Shown here: one piece after another, positions 44,360 to 53,150 of the stretch
Layout: each line of letters starts with the position of its first letter
How positions within the stretch are numbered: position 1 is the first letter of the stretch
NCBI RefSeq assembly: GCF_020164475.1
Contig: NZ_JAIQWX010000008.1
Coordinates: forward strand, 1 to 64,000
From: Pseudomonas sp. REP124
Lineage (GTDB): Bacteria > Pseudomonadota > Gammaproteobacteria > Pseudomonadales > Pseudomonadaceae
DNA: 64,000 nt
Reading direction: 5' to 3'
Translations under genes and position numbers: made by a program
The notes under the pieces: model-generated
Databases searched by the model: none
What the model was told of the DNA's origin: nothing
What the model saw: only the letters and a program-made list of their open reading frames with translations

Positions 44360-45454
44360 TTACGGCTTGTGCGCCCGCGACAGGAACTCGTGGGACTGCA
44401 TTTCCAGCAACCGGCTGAGGGTCCGCTGGAACTCGAATGTCAGGCGTCCGCCGGTGTAGAGGTCTTTGAGCTCCACTTCGGCAGAAATGATCAGTTTCAC
44501 GTTACGGTCGTAGAACTCGTCGACCATGTTGATGAAACGACGGGCGATGTCGTCGGTGGTGACGCTCATCTGCTCGACGCCGCTGAGCAGCACGGCGTGG
44601 AAGATCTTGCCCAGTTCGATGTAGTCGTTCTGGCTGCGCGGGCCGTCGCACAGTTCGCGGAAGTCGAACCAGGCCACGTCGTCGCAGGTGCGCAAGGCGC
44701 GGATTTCGCGGTTTTCAATGATCAGCACATCGTTCTCGACCGCTGCCGTGCATTCCGGCGTCAGCGCGCGGAAGCTCTTGCGCAGGCTTTCGTGGGCGGC
44801 TTCGTCGAGTGGGAAGTGGAACAGTTCCGCCTGCTCGAGGTGGCGCAGACGATAGTCGACGCCGCTGTCCACATTGACGATATCGGTGTGCAGCTTGATC
44901 AGCGCGATGGCCGGCAGGAAACGCGCACGTTGCAGACCGTCCTTGTACAAGCCGTCCGGCACGATGTTCGAGGTCGCGACCAGGGTCACGCCGTTCTTGA
45001 ACAGTTCTTCCATCAGAGTGCCGAGAATCATGGCGTCGGTGATGTCGGAAACGAAGAATTCATCGAAGCAGATCACCCGGGTCTCGGCGGCGAAACGCTT
45101 GGCGATGATGGTCAGCGGGTTTTTCTCGCCGCCCAGGGTCTTCATTTCTTCGTGCACGCGCTTCATGAAGCGGTGGAAGTGGGTACGGGTCTTTTCCTTG
45201 AACGGCAGCGCTTCAAAGAAGGTGTCGACCAGGTAAGTCTTGCCGCGGCCTACGCCGCCCCAGAAATACAGGCCCTTGACCGGGGTCTGATCTTTCTTGC
45301 CAAACAGTTTGCCCAGCAGGCCCGGTTTGTTCTGCTCGGCCGCGACCAGATCGTCGTAAAGGCGCTGCAAATGACGCACGGCAGTTTCCTGCGCAGCGTC
45401 ATGGAAGAACTCCGGGCGTTTCAGATCAGCTTGATATCGTTCTAGGGGCGTCAT
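44360..45454 (-). CDS. zapE: Cell division ATPase ZapE (AFG1 family)
   Basis: A 364-residue P-loop ATPase that associates with the Z ring late in division in E. coli. Walker A is GGVGRGKTYLVDTFF (about 66-80), Walker B VICFDEFFVSDITDAM, with a sensor-type ATSNIVPDGLYKDGLQ. Separate from the dcw cluster and next to trpS. Confidence 0.94.
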   Translation of the reverse strand: MTPLERYQADLKRPEFFHDAAQETAVRHLQRLYDDLVAAEQNKPGLLGKLFGKKDQTPVKGLYFWGGVGRGKTYLVDTFFEALPFKEKTRTHFHRFMKRVHEEMKTLGGEKNPLTIIAKRFAAETRVICFDEFFVSDITDAMILGTLMEELFKNGVTLVATSNIVPDGLYKDGLQRARFLPAIALIKLHTDIVNVDSGVDYRLRHLEQAELFHFPLDEAAHESLRKSFRALTPECTAAVENDVLIIENREIRALRTCDDVAWFDFRELCDGPRSQNDYIELGKIFHAVLLSGVEQMSVTTDDIARRFINMVDEFYDRNVKLIISAEVELKDLYTGGRLTFEFQRTLSRLLEMQSHEFLSRAHKP

Positions 45455-45544
45455 AATTCGTTAGCAAGGCAACAAAAACGGGCCGTCACTTTAGCGATGG
45501 CCCGTGGGAATGGCAATCAGCCCTTGGTCGGGGCGAGCCGTTGG

Positions 45545-46900
45545 TTAGTCCTGAGTCGGCGTCAGGGCAATGCGCAGAGCGTCGATCGCCATGTCGCGGG
45601 CGGCGCTGTCGGCGAAAGCCGGGCTGTCGGCAACGCACTCGCCTTCCAGCCAGACGCTGAAGCTCAGGTCTTCGCTGCGCACGTCCAGTGGCTGGCCCGC
45701 TTGCAGTTGCTTGGTCACCTGGCCTGCGGTTTTACCGTCGGCGAAGTTGCGGGACAGCAGCAGTTGTTCGCCATCGGCCGCCAGCAGACGGAAGCGGAAA
45801 CTGCCGTCGTCTTCGCGGAAGCTGACGAAACGCGCAGCTTTGGCTGCTTTCTTCTTGGTGGTCGCCGCCACTTGTGTCTGGGCGACAAAGGAGCGCAGGC
45901 CCACCGCTTCACGCAGCTCCTGAAGGAAAGGCGTCGCCACCGCACGGGCTTTTTTCGCGCCGTGTTGCAGGATGTCTTCCAGGTCCGCCGGGCGCTCGAT
46001 CAGCTGTTGATAACGTTCGCGGGACTCGCCCAGCTCGTTGTCCAGCAACTGGAACAGACGGTTCTTCGCCTCGCCCCAACCCAGCCCCTGCAGCAGTTCG
46101 CCGCGGAACTCGTCGGCTTGCGCCGGGGTGGCGAAGGCCTGGAACAGGGTGAACAGGTGCGAATTGTCCGGATCTTTCGCTTCGCCCGGGGCACGGGAGT
46201 CGGTGACGATCCGCGAAATCGCGTCTTTCATTTCCTTGGCGCTGCTGAACAACGGAATGGTGTTGTCGTAGCTCTTGGACATCTTGCGACCGTCCAGGCC
46301 CGGCAAGGTGGCCACGCTTTCCTCGATCAGCGCTTCGGGCATGGTGAAGAACTCCTTGCCCTGGCCGAACAGGTGGTTGAAGCGCTGGCCGATGTCGCGG
46401 GCCATTTCCACGTGCTGGATCTGGTCGCGACCGACCGGCACCTTGTGCGCGTTGAACATCAGGATGTCCGCGGCCATCAGCACCGGGTAGCTGTACAGGC
46501 CCATGGTGATACCGGCATCCGGGTCTTCACCGGTCTCGACGTTCTTGTCCACCGAAGCCTTGTAGGCGTGGGCGCGGTTGAGCAGGCCCTTGGCGGCGAC
46601 GCAGGTCAAAAGCCATGTCAGCTCGGGGATTTCCGGGATGTCCGACTGGCGGTAGAACGTCACGCGATCCACATCCAGGCCACCGGCCAGCCAGGTCGCG
46701 GCGATTTCCAGACGCGAGCGCTGGATGCGCAGCGGGTCATCGCACTTGATCAGGGCGTGATAGTCGGCCAGGAAATAGAACGAGTCGGCGTTGCTGTCGC
46801 AGCTGGCGACGATCGCCGGGCGGATGGCGCCAGCGTAGTTGCCCAGGTGCGGCGTGCCGGTGGTAGTGATGCCGGTGAGGATACGGGTACGAGTCGTCAT
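45545..46900 (-). CDS. trpS: Tryptophanyl-tRNA synthetase with C-terminal extension
   Basis: A class I synthetase charging tRNA-Trp. I start it at the ATG at 46900 (MTTRTRILTGITTTG, 451 residues). HIGH-type motif TGTPHLGNYAG and KMSKS motif (KMSKSYDN) are intact. The catalytic part ends near residue 330; about 110 more residues follow that the common 334-residue enzyme lacks: a lysine-rich linker (TTKKKAAKAA) and a small beta-rich unit (FRFRLLAADGEQLLLSRNF) that looks like a UPF0339/DUF1508-type fold, by eye only. Confidence 0.95.
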   Translation of the reverse strand: MTTRTRILTGITTTGTPHLGNYAGAIRPAIVASCDSNADSFYFLADYHALIKCDDPLRIQRSRLEIAATWLAGGLDVDRVTFYRQSDIPEIPELTWLLTCVAAKGLLNRAHAYKASVDKNVETGEDPDAGITMGLYSYPVLMAADILMFNAHKVPVGRDQIQHVEMARDIGQRFNHLFGQGKEFFTMPEALIEESVATLPGLDGRKMSKSYDNTIPLFSSAKEMKDAISRIVTDSRAPGEAKDPDNSHLFTLFQAFATPAQADEFRGELLQGLGWGEAKNRLFQLLDNELGESRERYQQLIERPADLEDILQHGAKKARAVATPFLQELREAVGLRSFVAQTQVAATTKKKAAKAARFVSFREDDGSFRFRLLAADGEQLLLSRNFADGKTAGQVTKQLQAGQPLDVRSEDLSFSVWLEGECVADSPAFADSAARDMAIDALRIALTPTQD

Positions 46901-46924
46901 GGGTAATCGCTTGTCAGACTGCAA

Positions 46925-47569
46925 TCAATTCGAAAGACGCGGCAGGATAAGATCCTTGAGATCGGTCAGCTTGCCATGAAAAAAGTGTCCGCATTCTGCC
47001 ACTTTCAGCAGCTCATGGGGGCGTTCAAGTTGTTCGGACCAGTCGTAGACGACCTGCGGAACGATGACTTCGTCGGTTTCCGGCTGGATCACGGTCAGTT
47101 CGCCCTGCTGCGGCAGCTGATCCTGATCCCCCAGGCGCATCACCGCCGGGGCGACCATGAACAGGTGTTTGATCTGCTCGCCCCGGGATTCCAGGCGTCC
47201 ACCAAGGCTGGCGGCGACGAAACCGCCGAAGGAGAAACCGAACAAAGTCAGCGGCAGATCCGGGTGTTTTTCCCGAAACCATGCCGCGGCGGCCTGAGCG
47301 TCGTCGACTTCGCCGGTGCCCATGTCGTGCGTGCCTTCGCTGGCGCCGACGCCACGGTAGTTGAAGCGCAGGGTGATCAGGCCGGCATCGCGCGCCGTGC
47401 GTTGCAGGGTCGAGACCACCTTGTTGAGCATGGTGCCGCCCTGCACCGGGTTGGGGTGGCAGATGAGCGCCAGGCCGCGCGGCTGCTCGTTATCAAGGCT
47501 CTTGTTTTCCAGAAGCAGGGCTTCCAGTTGGCCGACCGGGCCATCAATCACTACAGGGGTTTCACGCAT
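46925..47569 (-). CDS. Alpha/beta hydrolase
   Basis: A 214-residue hydrolase from the ATG at 47569 (MRETPVVIDGPVG); the frame is open to 47722 but the added part overlaps the divergent zapG-like gene and has no family match. Nucleophile elbow GFSFGG (Ser), oxyanion region CHPNPVQGGTMLNK, and a C-terminal His in VAECGHFFHGK. It belongs to the small-hydrolase family with the HPxPxxGG start. Substrate unknown. It follows trpS on the same strand by 24 bases of spacing. Confidence 0.9.
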   Translation of the reverse strand: MRETPVVIDGPVGQLEALLLENKSLDNEQPRGLALICHPNPVQGGTMLNKVVSTLQRTARDAGLITLRFNYRGVGASEGTHDMGTGEVDDAQAAAAWFREKHPDLPLTLFGFSFGGFVAASLGGRLESRGEQIKHLFMVAPAVMRLGDQDQLPQQGELTVIQPETDEVIVPQVVYDWSEQLERPHELLKVAECGHFFHGKLTDLKDLILPRLSN

Positions 47570-47713
47570 CAGCAAGGAAAGAACTCCGTGACCTTGAATC
47601 GGGTCGACTCGTCTAGCAAATTGTCTGTGCCTGTCTATTGCGAGCGAATCGCGGTATACAGCACAGGTTCGAGCCGTTAACGTAAAGCAAAGCCGTTTAT
47701 AGAGGAAGGACTC

Positions 47714-48148
47714 GTGGAACACTCGCTCTTAGTTTGGTTGTTGCCGACTCTTGCCCTGGTTGTGGGTGTCGCCATTGGATTCCTGATCGCTCGCCTTGCG
47801 CCGAATGCCGCGCCTAGCAGCACGCAACGTCAGCTGGACGATATTCAGGAACGTTTCGACAGTTATCAGAACGAGGTGGTGACCCACTTCAACAGCACTG
47901 CGACGCTGGTCAAGAAACTGACTCAGAGCTATCAGGAAGTGCAGGAACATCTCGCCGAGGGCGCCAACCGCCTGGCCCTGGACGAGCAGACCCGCCAACG
48001 CTTGCTGGCCTCCCTGCACGCCGACGCGACGCAGGCTCCACGGGAACGCCTGACCCCACCGCGCAGCCAGGAACCGCCGCGCGACTACGCGCCAAAAGCC
48101 CCGAACTCCCCGGGCATGCTCGATGAGCATTATGGTTTGAAGAAGTAA
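47714..48148 (+). CDS. ZapG/YhcB-like membrane protein (DUF1043)
   Basis: A 144-residue inner-membrane protein with N-terminal TM (about 6-27) and a cytoplasmic coiled coil (about 38-95: TQRQLDDIQERFDSYQNEV, ATLVKKLTQSYQEVQEHLAEGANRLA), then a Pro-rich tail. YhcB/ZapG in E. coli links the division site and envelope synthesis. The start is GTG at 47714 after AGAGGAAGGA. Size and pattern match the DUF1043 family. Confidence 0.88.
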   Translation: MEHSLLVWLLPTLALVVGVAIGFLIARLAPNAAPSSTQRQLDDIQERFDSYQNEVVTHFNSTATLVKKLTQSYQEVQEHLAEGANRLALDEQTRQRLLASLHADATQAPRERLTPPRSQEPPRDYAPKAPNSPGMLDEHYGLKK

Positions 48149-48165
48149 TCGGTCTTCGCGCCAAC

Positions 48166-48205
48166 AAAAAGCCCCCGGACATGTGAATGTCAGGGGGCTT
48201 TTTTT
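48166..48205 (+). terminator. Terminator after the zapG-like gene
   Basis: AAAAAGCCCCC and GGGGGCTTTTT form the outer stem, GACAT/ATGTC the inner one, with a GTGA loop, followed by a T-run to 48205. Confidence 0.88.
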
Positions 48206-48234
48206 GTGCCTGATGGTTTGGTGGTGGCTGGTCT

Positions 48235-48328
48235 GGCCTCTTCGCGAGCAAGCCCGCTCCCACAGGTGACCGTGTTGTGTCAGACACATGCGGTCCAAGG
48301 TGGGAGCGGGCTTGCCCGCGAAGGGGCC
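48235..48328. repeat. REP-type palindromic repeat (copy 6)
   Basis: GGCCTCTTCGCGAGCAAGCC...GTGGGAGCGGGCTTGCCCGC, two inverted REP units around a GTGT...ACAC dyad. It separates the core zapG-like gene from the ectoine locus and lies downstream of the aminotransferase gene. Confidence 0.85.
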
Positions 48329-48364
48329 AGAATCAGCAACACAAAATGCTCAGACTGATAGCAC

Positions 48365-49750
48365 TCAACCCAGCACCTCCCCCGCCACCTGATCAATCGC
48401 ATCCTTGGTAATGCCCACAATCAGATCCGCCTCAGCCTCAGTCAGCACCAGCGGCGGCGCGAAGCCGAGGATGTCGCCGTGGGGCATCGCCCGGGCGACC
48501 ATGCCGCGCTCAAGGCAAGCGGCGGACACCTTCGGACCGACCTTCAATGCGGCATCGAATGGCGTGCGCTGTTCGCGATCTGCCATGAACTCCACGGCGG
48601 CGAGCATGCCGTCGCCACGCACTTCACCCACCAGCGGGTGGCCTTCGAGGGTTTCGCGCATCCGGCGGTTGAGGTAGGCACCCACCTTGTCGGCATTGGC
48701 CGTGAGGTTTTCCCGCTCCAGGATGTCGAGGTTGGCGAGGGCCGCCGCCGCACAAATCGGATGCCCGGAGTAGGTCCAGCCATGGCCCATCGGACCGTGG
48801 GATTCGGAGGCTTTTTCGATCACGTCCCAGACCTTTTCACCGACGATCACCGCCGACAGCGGCGCATAGGCGCTGGTCAGCCCTTTTGCGGTGGTGATCA
48901 GGTCCGGACGCATGCCATAACGCTGGCTGCCCATCTTCGAACCCAGGCGACCGAAGGCGCAGACCACTTCGTCGGCGATCAGCAACACGTCGTACTTGTT
49001 CAGTACCGCCTGGATCGCCGCCCAGTAGCCCGACGGTGGAACGATGATGCCGCCAGTGCCCATCAACGGCTCGCCGATGAACGCGGCCACGGTGTCCGGG
49101 CCTTCGGCCAGGATCATTTTCTCCAGCTCGTCGGCGCAATAGCGCACGAACGCCGCTTCATCCATGCCGGTCGGCGCCTTGCGGTACCAGTGCGGGCAGA
49201 CGGTGTGCTTGATGCCCTCGGCCGGCAGGTCGAAATGCTGATGGAAGCTCGGCAGGCCGGTCAGGCTGCCGGTCATGATGCCCGAGCCATGGTAGCCACG
49301 GTCGCGGGAGATGATTTTCTTCTTCTGCGGCCGGCCCAGCACGTTGTTGTAGTAGCGCACCAGCTTGATCTGGGTTTCGTTGGCGTCGGAACCGGACAGG
49401 CCGTAGTAGACCTTCTTCATGCCTTCCGGCGCCCAGTCGATGATGCGGCTCGACAGTTCGATGATCGCCTCGGTCGAGTGGCCGACGTAGGTGTGGTAGT
49501 ACGCCAGTTCCTTGGCCTGCTTGTAGATGGCGTCCGCCACTTCGGTGCGGCCATAGCCGATGTTGACGCAGTACAGGCCGGCGAAGGCGTCGATCAGCTC
49601 GCGGCCTTCGTGGTCGCGGATGCGGATGCCCGATGCGCCCTTGATGATGCGTCCCTTCAGCGCACCGCTGGCATGGTCGTGGGCGTGGGTCGAAGGGTGC
49701 ATGAAGTGGGCACGGTCTTGCTCGAACAGCGCGTCGAATTCTTGGTTCAT
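48365..49750 (-). CDS. doeD: Class III aminotransferase, DoeD-like
   Basis: A 461-residue PLP enzyme. In ectoine breakdown DoeD moves the amino group of L-2,4-diaminobutyrate to an acceptor, giving aspartate semialdehyde. PLP-binding Lys289 is in TTAKGLTSAY; the conserved Asp precedes it in LIADEVVCAFGRLG, and YGLSGSDANETQIKLVRY binds phosphate. Related omega-aminotransferases look alike, so the substrate is inferred from the surrounding ectoine genes. 20 bases after the aldehyde dehydrogenase gene. Confidence 0.85.
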   Translation of the reverse strand: MNQEFDALFEQDRAHFMHPSTHAHDHASGALKGRIIKGASGIRIRDHEGRELIDAFAGLYCVNIGYGRTEVADAIYKQAKELAYYHTYVGHSTEAIIELSSRIIDWAPEGMKKVYYGLSGSDANETQIKLVRYYNNVLGRPQKKKIISRDRGYHGSGIMTGSLTGLPSFHQHFDLPAEGIKHTVCPHWYRKAPTGMDEAAFVRYCADELEKMILAEGPDTVAAFIGEPLMGTGGIIVPPSGYWAAIQAVLNKYDVLLIADEVVCAFGRLGSKMGSQRYGMRPDLITTAKGLTSAYAPLSAVIVGEKVWDVIEKASESHGPMGHGWTYSGHPICAAAALANLDILERENLTANADKVGAYLNRRMRETLEGHPLVGEVRGDGMLAAVEFMADREQRTPFDAALKVGPKVSAACLERGMVARAMPHGDILGFAPPLVLTEAEADLIVGITKDAIDQVAGEVLG

Positions 49751-49770
49751 GGCAATCTCCTTAAGGGGCC

Positions 49771-51243
49771 TCAGAACTGGCCTTGATGGTGCAGACAGAA
49801 GTATTTGGTTTCGACAAAGGCTTCGAAGCCCTCGGTGCCGCCTTCACGGCCCAGCCCCGAGGCTTTCATGCCACCGAAGGGAATCGGATGGCCGGTGAAC
49901 TTGACGCCGTTGACCGCGACCATGGCGTGGTCGAGTCGGCGGATCAGCGGGTAGATCAGGTCCAGGCGATTGGAACAAATGTAGGCCGCCAGACCGTACT
50001 CGGTGTCGTTGGCCATCTCGACGGCCTCATCGAGGCTGTCGAACGGCATCACCCCGGCAATCGGCGCGAAGTTCTCTTCGCGGTAGATGCGCATTTGCGG
50101 GGTGACATCGGCCAGTACCGTGGGCTGGTAGAACAGGCCGCCGAGGGCATGGGCTTCGCCGCCCACCAGCCGTTGCGCGCCCAGTTGCAACGCATCGGCC
50201 ACACGCTCGGCGGTGACGTCGAACGCGGCCTGGTGCATCAACGGACCGACATCTACCTGTTGCTCCCGCTCGCCGATCATCGCCGGGCCGACCCGCAGCT
50301 CGCGCACGGCCTCGGCAAAGCGCTTGAGAAATTCCGGATAGACCGCACGCTCGACCATGATCCGGTTGGCGGCGCAGCAGTCCTGGCCGGAAGTCTGGAA
50401 CTTGGCGGCCACCGCGACTTTCACCGCCAGTTGCAGATCGGCATCGGCGCAGACAATGAACGGCGCGTTGCCACCCAACTCCAGCGAGACTTTCTTCACG
50501 TCCTGGGCGGCGGCTTGCAGGACCAACTTACCGACACGGGTGGAACCGGTGAAACTCACCGAGCGCACGCGGGTGTCCTGCACCAGGGTTTGCATGGCCA
50601 TCTGCGGTTCGCCCAGCACCACGTTGAATACCCCCGCAGGGAACCCGGCCTCCTCTGCCAGTTGCGCCAGGGCGAACGCCGAGTACGGGGTTTCGTGGGC
50701 CGGTTTGACAACCACGGTGCAACCGGCGGCCAGGGCGGCGGCGGCTTTGCGGGTGATCATGGCCGAGGGGAAATTCCAGGGTGTCAGCAGTGCGCAAACG
50801 CCGACCGGCTCCTTGACCGTGCCCAGATGCGCGCCGGGAATGTGGCTGGGAATGTTCTGCCCATAAAGTCGCCGAGCTTCTTCGGCGAACCACGGAATGA
50901 AGCTGGCGGCGTAAGCGATTTCACCCCGGGATTCGGCCAGGGACTTGCCCTGCTCCAGGCTGAGAATCCGCGCCAGGTCCTCCTGATGTTCCAGGATCAG
51001 CGCCGCCCAACGCCGCAGAATCGCCCCACGGGTCTCCAGGCTCTGCTCACGCCAATCGGCAAACGCCCGGTGCGCAGCATCGACGGCGGCGACGATCTGC
51101 GGTGGATCGAGCATTGGCACATGGCCGATCAGTGTCTGATCCGCCGGGTTGTGCACGGCGATGCTGTGGCCACTGTCGCTGTGCACCCAATGGCCATCGA
51201 CATAGCAGAGGGCTTTGAACAGCAGGGGATGTTTGTAGGTCAT
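49771..51243 (-). CDS. doeC: NAD(P)-dependent aldehyde dehydrogenase, DoeC-like
   Basis: A 490-residue aldehyde dehydrogenase of the succinate-semialdehyde-dehydrogenase-like branch. In the ectoine pathway DoeC oxidises aspartate semialdehyde to aspartate. Cofactor motif SFTGSTRVGK, general base Glu255 (SLELGGNAP), nucleophile Cys289 in SGQDCCAANR. Start ATG 51243; the upstream open stretch overlaps a REP element. Substrate inferred from locus. Confidence 0.87.
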   Translation of the reverse strand: MTYKHPLLFKALCYVDGHWVHSDSGHSIAVHNPADQTLIGHVPMLDPPQIVAAVDAAHRAFADWREQSLETRGAILRRWAALILEHQEDLARILSLEQGKSLAESRGEIAYAASFIPWFAEEARRLYGQNIPSHIPGAHLGTVKEPVGVCALLTPWNFPSAMITRKAAAALAAGCTVVVKPAHETPYSAFALAQLAEEAGFPAGVFNVVLGEPQMAMQTLVQDTRVRSVSFTGSTRVGKLVLQAAAQDVKKVSLELGGNAPFIVCADADLQLAVKVAVAAKFQTSGQDCCAANRIMVERAVYPEFLKRFAEAVRELRVGPAMIGEREQQVDVGPLMHQAAFDVTAERVADALQLGAQRLVGGEAHALGGLFYQPTVLADVTPQMRIYREENFAPIAGVMPFDSLDEAVEMANDTEYGLAAYICSNRLDLIYPLIRRLDHAMVAVNGVKFTGHPIPFGGMKASGLGREGGTEGFEAFVETKYFCLHHQGQF

Positions 51244-51396
51244 GGCATTGACTCCGAACCGTGTGCGTGGAGTCCATGCTAGGTCAGCGAGGGGTTGGGG
51301 AATTGGGGTTTGGAGGGGGTTGGGCAGGTGGTTTTTTCTGATTGAGCGGGGGTGATTCGGAGGTTTTTGCGGTGGGGCTACCAACATCACTTCCCC

Positions 51397-51489
51397 CCTG
51401 TGGGAGCGAGCCTGCTCGCGATGAGACCAGCAATTTCAACATCACTGTTGCATGAGATACCGCCATCGCGAGCAGGCTCGCTCCCACAG
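51397..51489. repeat. REP-type palindromic repeat (copy 7)
   Basis: CCTGTGGGAGCGAGCCTGCTCGC...GCGAGCAGGCTCGCTCCCACAG, arms 25 bases long and perfectly inverted over most of the length. Between doeC and the Lrp-type gene. Confidence 0.87.
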
Positions 51490-51512
51490 TTTGTTGTGTG
51501 GTGATCTGAAGA

Positions 51513-51992
51513 TCAGGATTCCTGAGACAACTCCGCCGGCAAGGCCCCGGCCGTCTTGATGGTCTTGGTGACGATGTAGGTGAAGTACCGCTCGATCCCC
51601 AGGTCATCGAGCAGTAGCTGATCAATGAAGCGCTGGTAGTGATCGATGTCCGGCGCCTGGATCATCGCCATGTAATCCACACCACCACCGGTGGCGTAAC
51701 AGAAGGCCACTTCCGGCGCGTCGTTCATGCGTTGTTCGAAGCGCCGCATGTCCTGCGCGGTGTGGCGGGCCAGGGTGATTTCCACCAGCACCTGCTGGCT
51801 CTTGAACACCGCGCCCCAATCGATCTGCGCCCGGTAGCCCTTGATCAGGCCGAGGGATTCGAGTTTGCGCACGCGCTCCCAGGCCGGGGTGACCGACAGG
51901 TTGATCGCCTCGGCCAGGCTCGACTTGGTGATACGCCCGTCGTCAGCGAGGATTCGCAGGATTTTCAGGTCATAGCGATCGAGTTTGTGCAT
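51513..51992 (-). CDS. doeX: Lrp/AsnC-family transcriptional regulator, DoeX-like
   Basis: A 159-residue regulator: N-terminal helix-turn-helix (KIL RILADDGRITKSSLAEAINLSVTPAWERVRKLE) and C-terminal RAM ligand-binding domain (RHTAQDMRRFEQRMNDAPEV, FCYATGGGVDYMAM). In Halomonas doeX lies between doeB and doeC, as here, so the call is by family and position. It is bracketed by REP copies 7 and 8, which probably uncouple it from both neighbours. Confidence 0.85.
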   Translation of the reverse strand: MHKLDRYDLKILRILADDGRITKSSLAEAINLSVTPAWERVRKLESLGLIKGYRAQIDWGAVFKSQQVLVEITLARHTAQDMRRFEQRMNDAPEVAFCYATGGGVDYMAMIQAPDIDHYQRFIDQLLLDDLGIERYFTYIVTKTIKTAGALPAELSQES

Positions 51993-52041
51993 GGGCCGGG
52001 AAGCTCCTGAATGAATGGAAAACCCCTGTGGGAAATGAACC

Positions 52042-52131
52042 AGTGGGAGCGAGCCTGCTCGCGATGCGGTGTGTCAGTCGCAACCATGTTGACTGACATT
52101 GCGCTATCGCGAGCAGGCTCGCTCCCACAGG
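52042..52131. repeat. REP-type palindromic repeat (copy 8)
   Basis: GTGGGAGCGAGCCTGCTCGCG and CGCGAGCAGGCTCGCTCCCAC face each other, with TCAGTC/GACTGA in the loop. It falls between the Lrp-type gene and doeB. Confidence 0.87.
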
Positions 52132-52145
52132 GCGGGGACGGTGTA

Positions 52146-53147
52146 TTACTCCAATATGTCCGCGATTACGGCAAGGGTATCGCCACACTGCACCAACCCC
52201 GGGAAATGCCGAGCCGCCAGCAGGCCGCTACGTGCTGCGCGATACTCCACCGGCGCCACGCCGCTTCGAGTGGCGTCGTAGACCCGGGCGATGACTTCGC
52301 CCTTCTCCACGGTGTCGCCAAGGTCGCGGCACATTTCCAGCAAGCCGTCGTGCTCGCTGGCGATGAAGCAATCGCCGTCAGGCATGTCGAGCATCACCGA
52401 CGGCCCCGTCTGAACCTCGCCCTGAAGAATCCCGGCATGCACCAGCAGGTTGCGCACGCCTCGCTCGGCAATGGCGACACTGCGCGCGGTGGAAGAACCG
52501 CCACCGCCCAGTTCGGTGGTGACGAACACCTTGCCTTGGGACTCGGCGGCGGTGTCGTACATCGCCCCGGCATCCAGCTCCAGCATGCGCATGCTGTACG
52601 GCGCATTGAACGCGCGCATGCCAGCCTCGCAGCGGGCCTGCTGTTGCTTGTCCGGCAGCACATGGCAGGCGGCGAACGGCAGGAAATCCAGGGTGCGCCC
52701 GCCGGAGTGGATGTCCAGCACGATGTCCGCCAGAGGCAGCAAGGTGCGGGTGAAGTAGTCGGCGATTTTCTCGGTGACCGTGCCGTCCGGCTTGCCGGGA
52801 AAGCTGCGGTTGAGGTTGCCCTTGTCGATGGGCGACGTGCGCCGCCCGGCATGGAACGCCGGGGTGTTCATGAATGGAATGATGATGACCCGCCCGCTGA
52901 CCTCGGCGGCCGTCAGGCCCTGAGCCAGCTTGCTCAGGGCCACCGGGCCTTCGTATTCGTCTCCGTGGTTGCCGCCGGTAAGCAGCGCGGTTGGACCTTC
53001 GCCCCGCGCGATCACCGTGACCGGAATCATCACCGCGCCCCAGGCCGAATCGTCCCGGGAATACGGCAGCTTGAGAAACCCGTGCTGCACGCCTTCACGA
53101 GTGAAATCCACGGTGGCGCTGATCGGGTTGGCAGGCAGATCGCTCAT
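52146..53147 (-). CDS. doeB: N-alpha-acetyl-L-2,4-diaminobutyrate deacetylase DoeB
   Basis: A 333-residue zinc deacetylase of the succinylglutamate-desuccinylase/aspartoacylase family (also called EutE). It releases acetate from N-alpha-acetyl-diaminobutyrate. Zinc ligands His61 and Glu64 (GGNHGDEYEGP) and His147 (LDIHSGG) are present, with an NLNRSFPGKP substrate loop and a C-terminal beta domain. Starts 3 bases after doeA ends: same operon. Confidence 0.93.
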   Translation of the reverse strand: MSDLPANPISATVDFTREGVQHGFLKLPYSRDDSAWGAVMIPVTVIARGEGPTALLTGGNHGDEYEGPVALSKLAQGLTAAEVSGRVIIIPFMNTPAFHAGRRTSPIDKGNLNRSFPGKPDGTVTEKIADYFTRTLLPLADIVLDIHSGGRTLDFLPFAACHVLPDKQQQARCEAGMRAFNAPYSMRMLELDAGAMYDTAAESQGKVFVTTELGGGGSSTARSVAIAERGVRNLLVHAGILQGEVQTGPSVMLDMPDGDCFIASEHDGLLEMCRDLGDTVEKGEVIARVYDATRSGVAPVEYRAARSGLLAARHFPGLVQCGDTLAVIADILE

Positions 53148-53150
53148 GGT

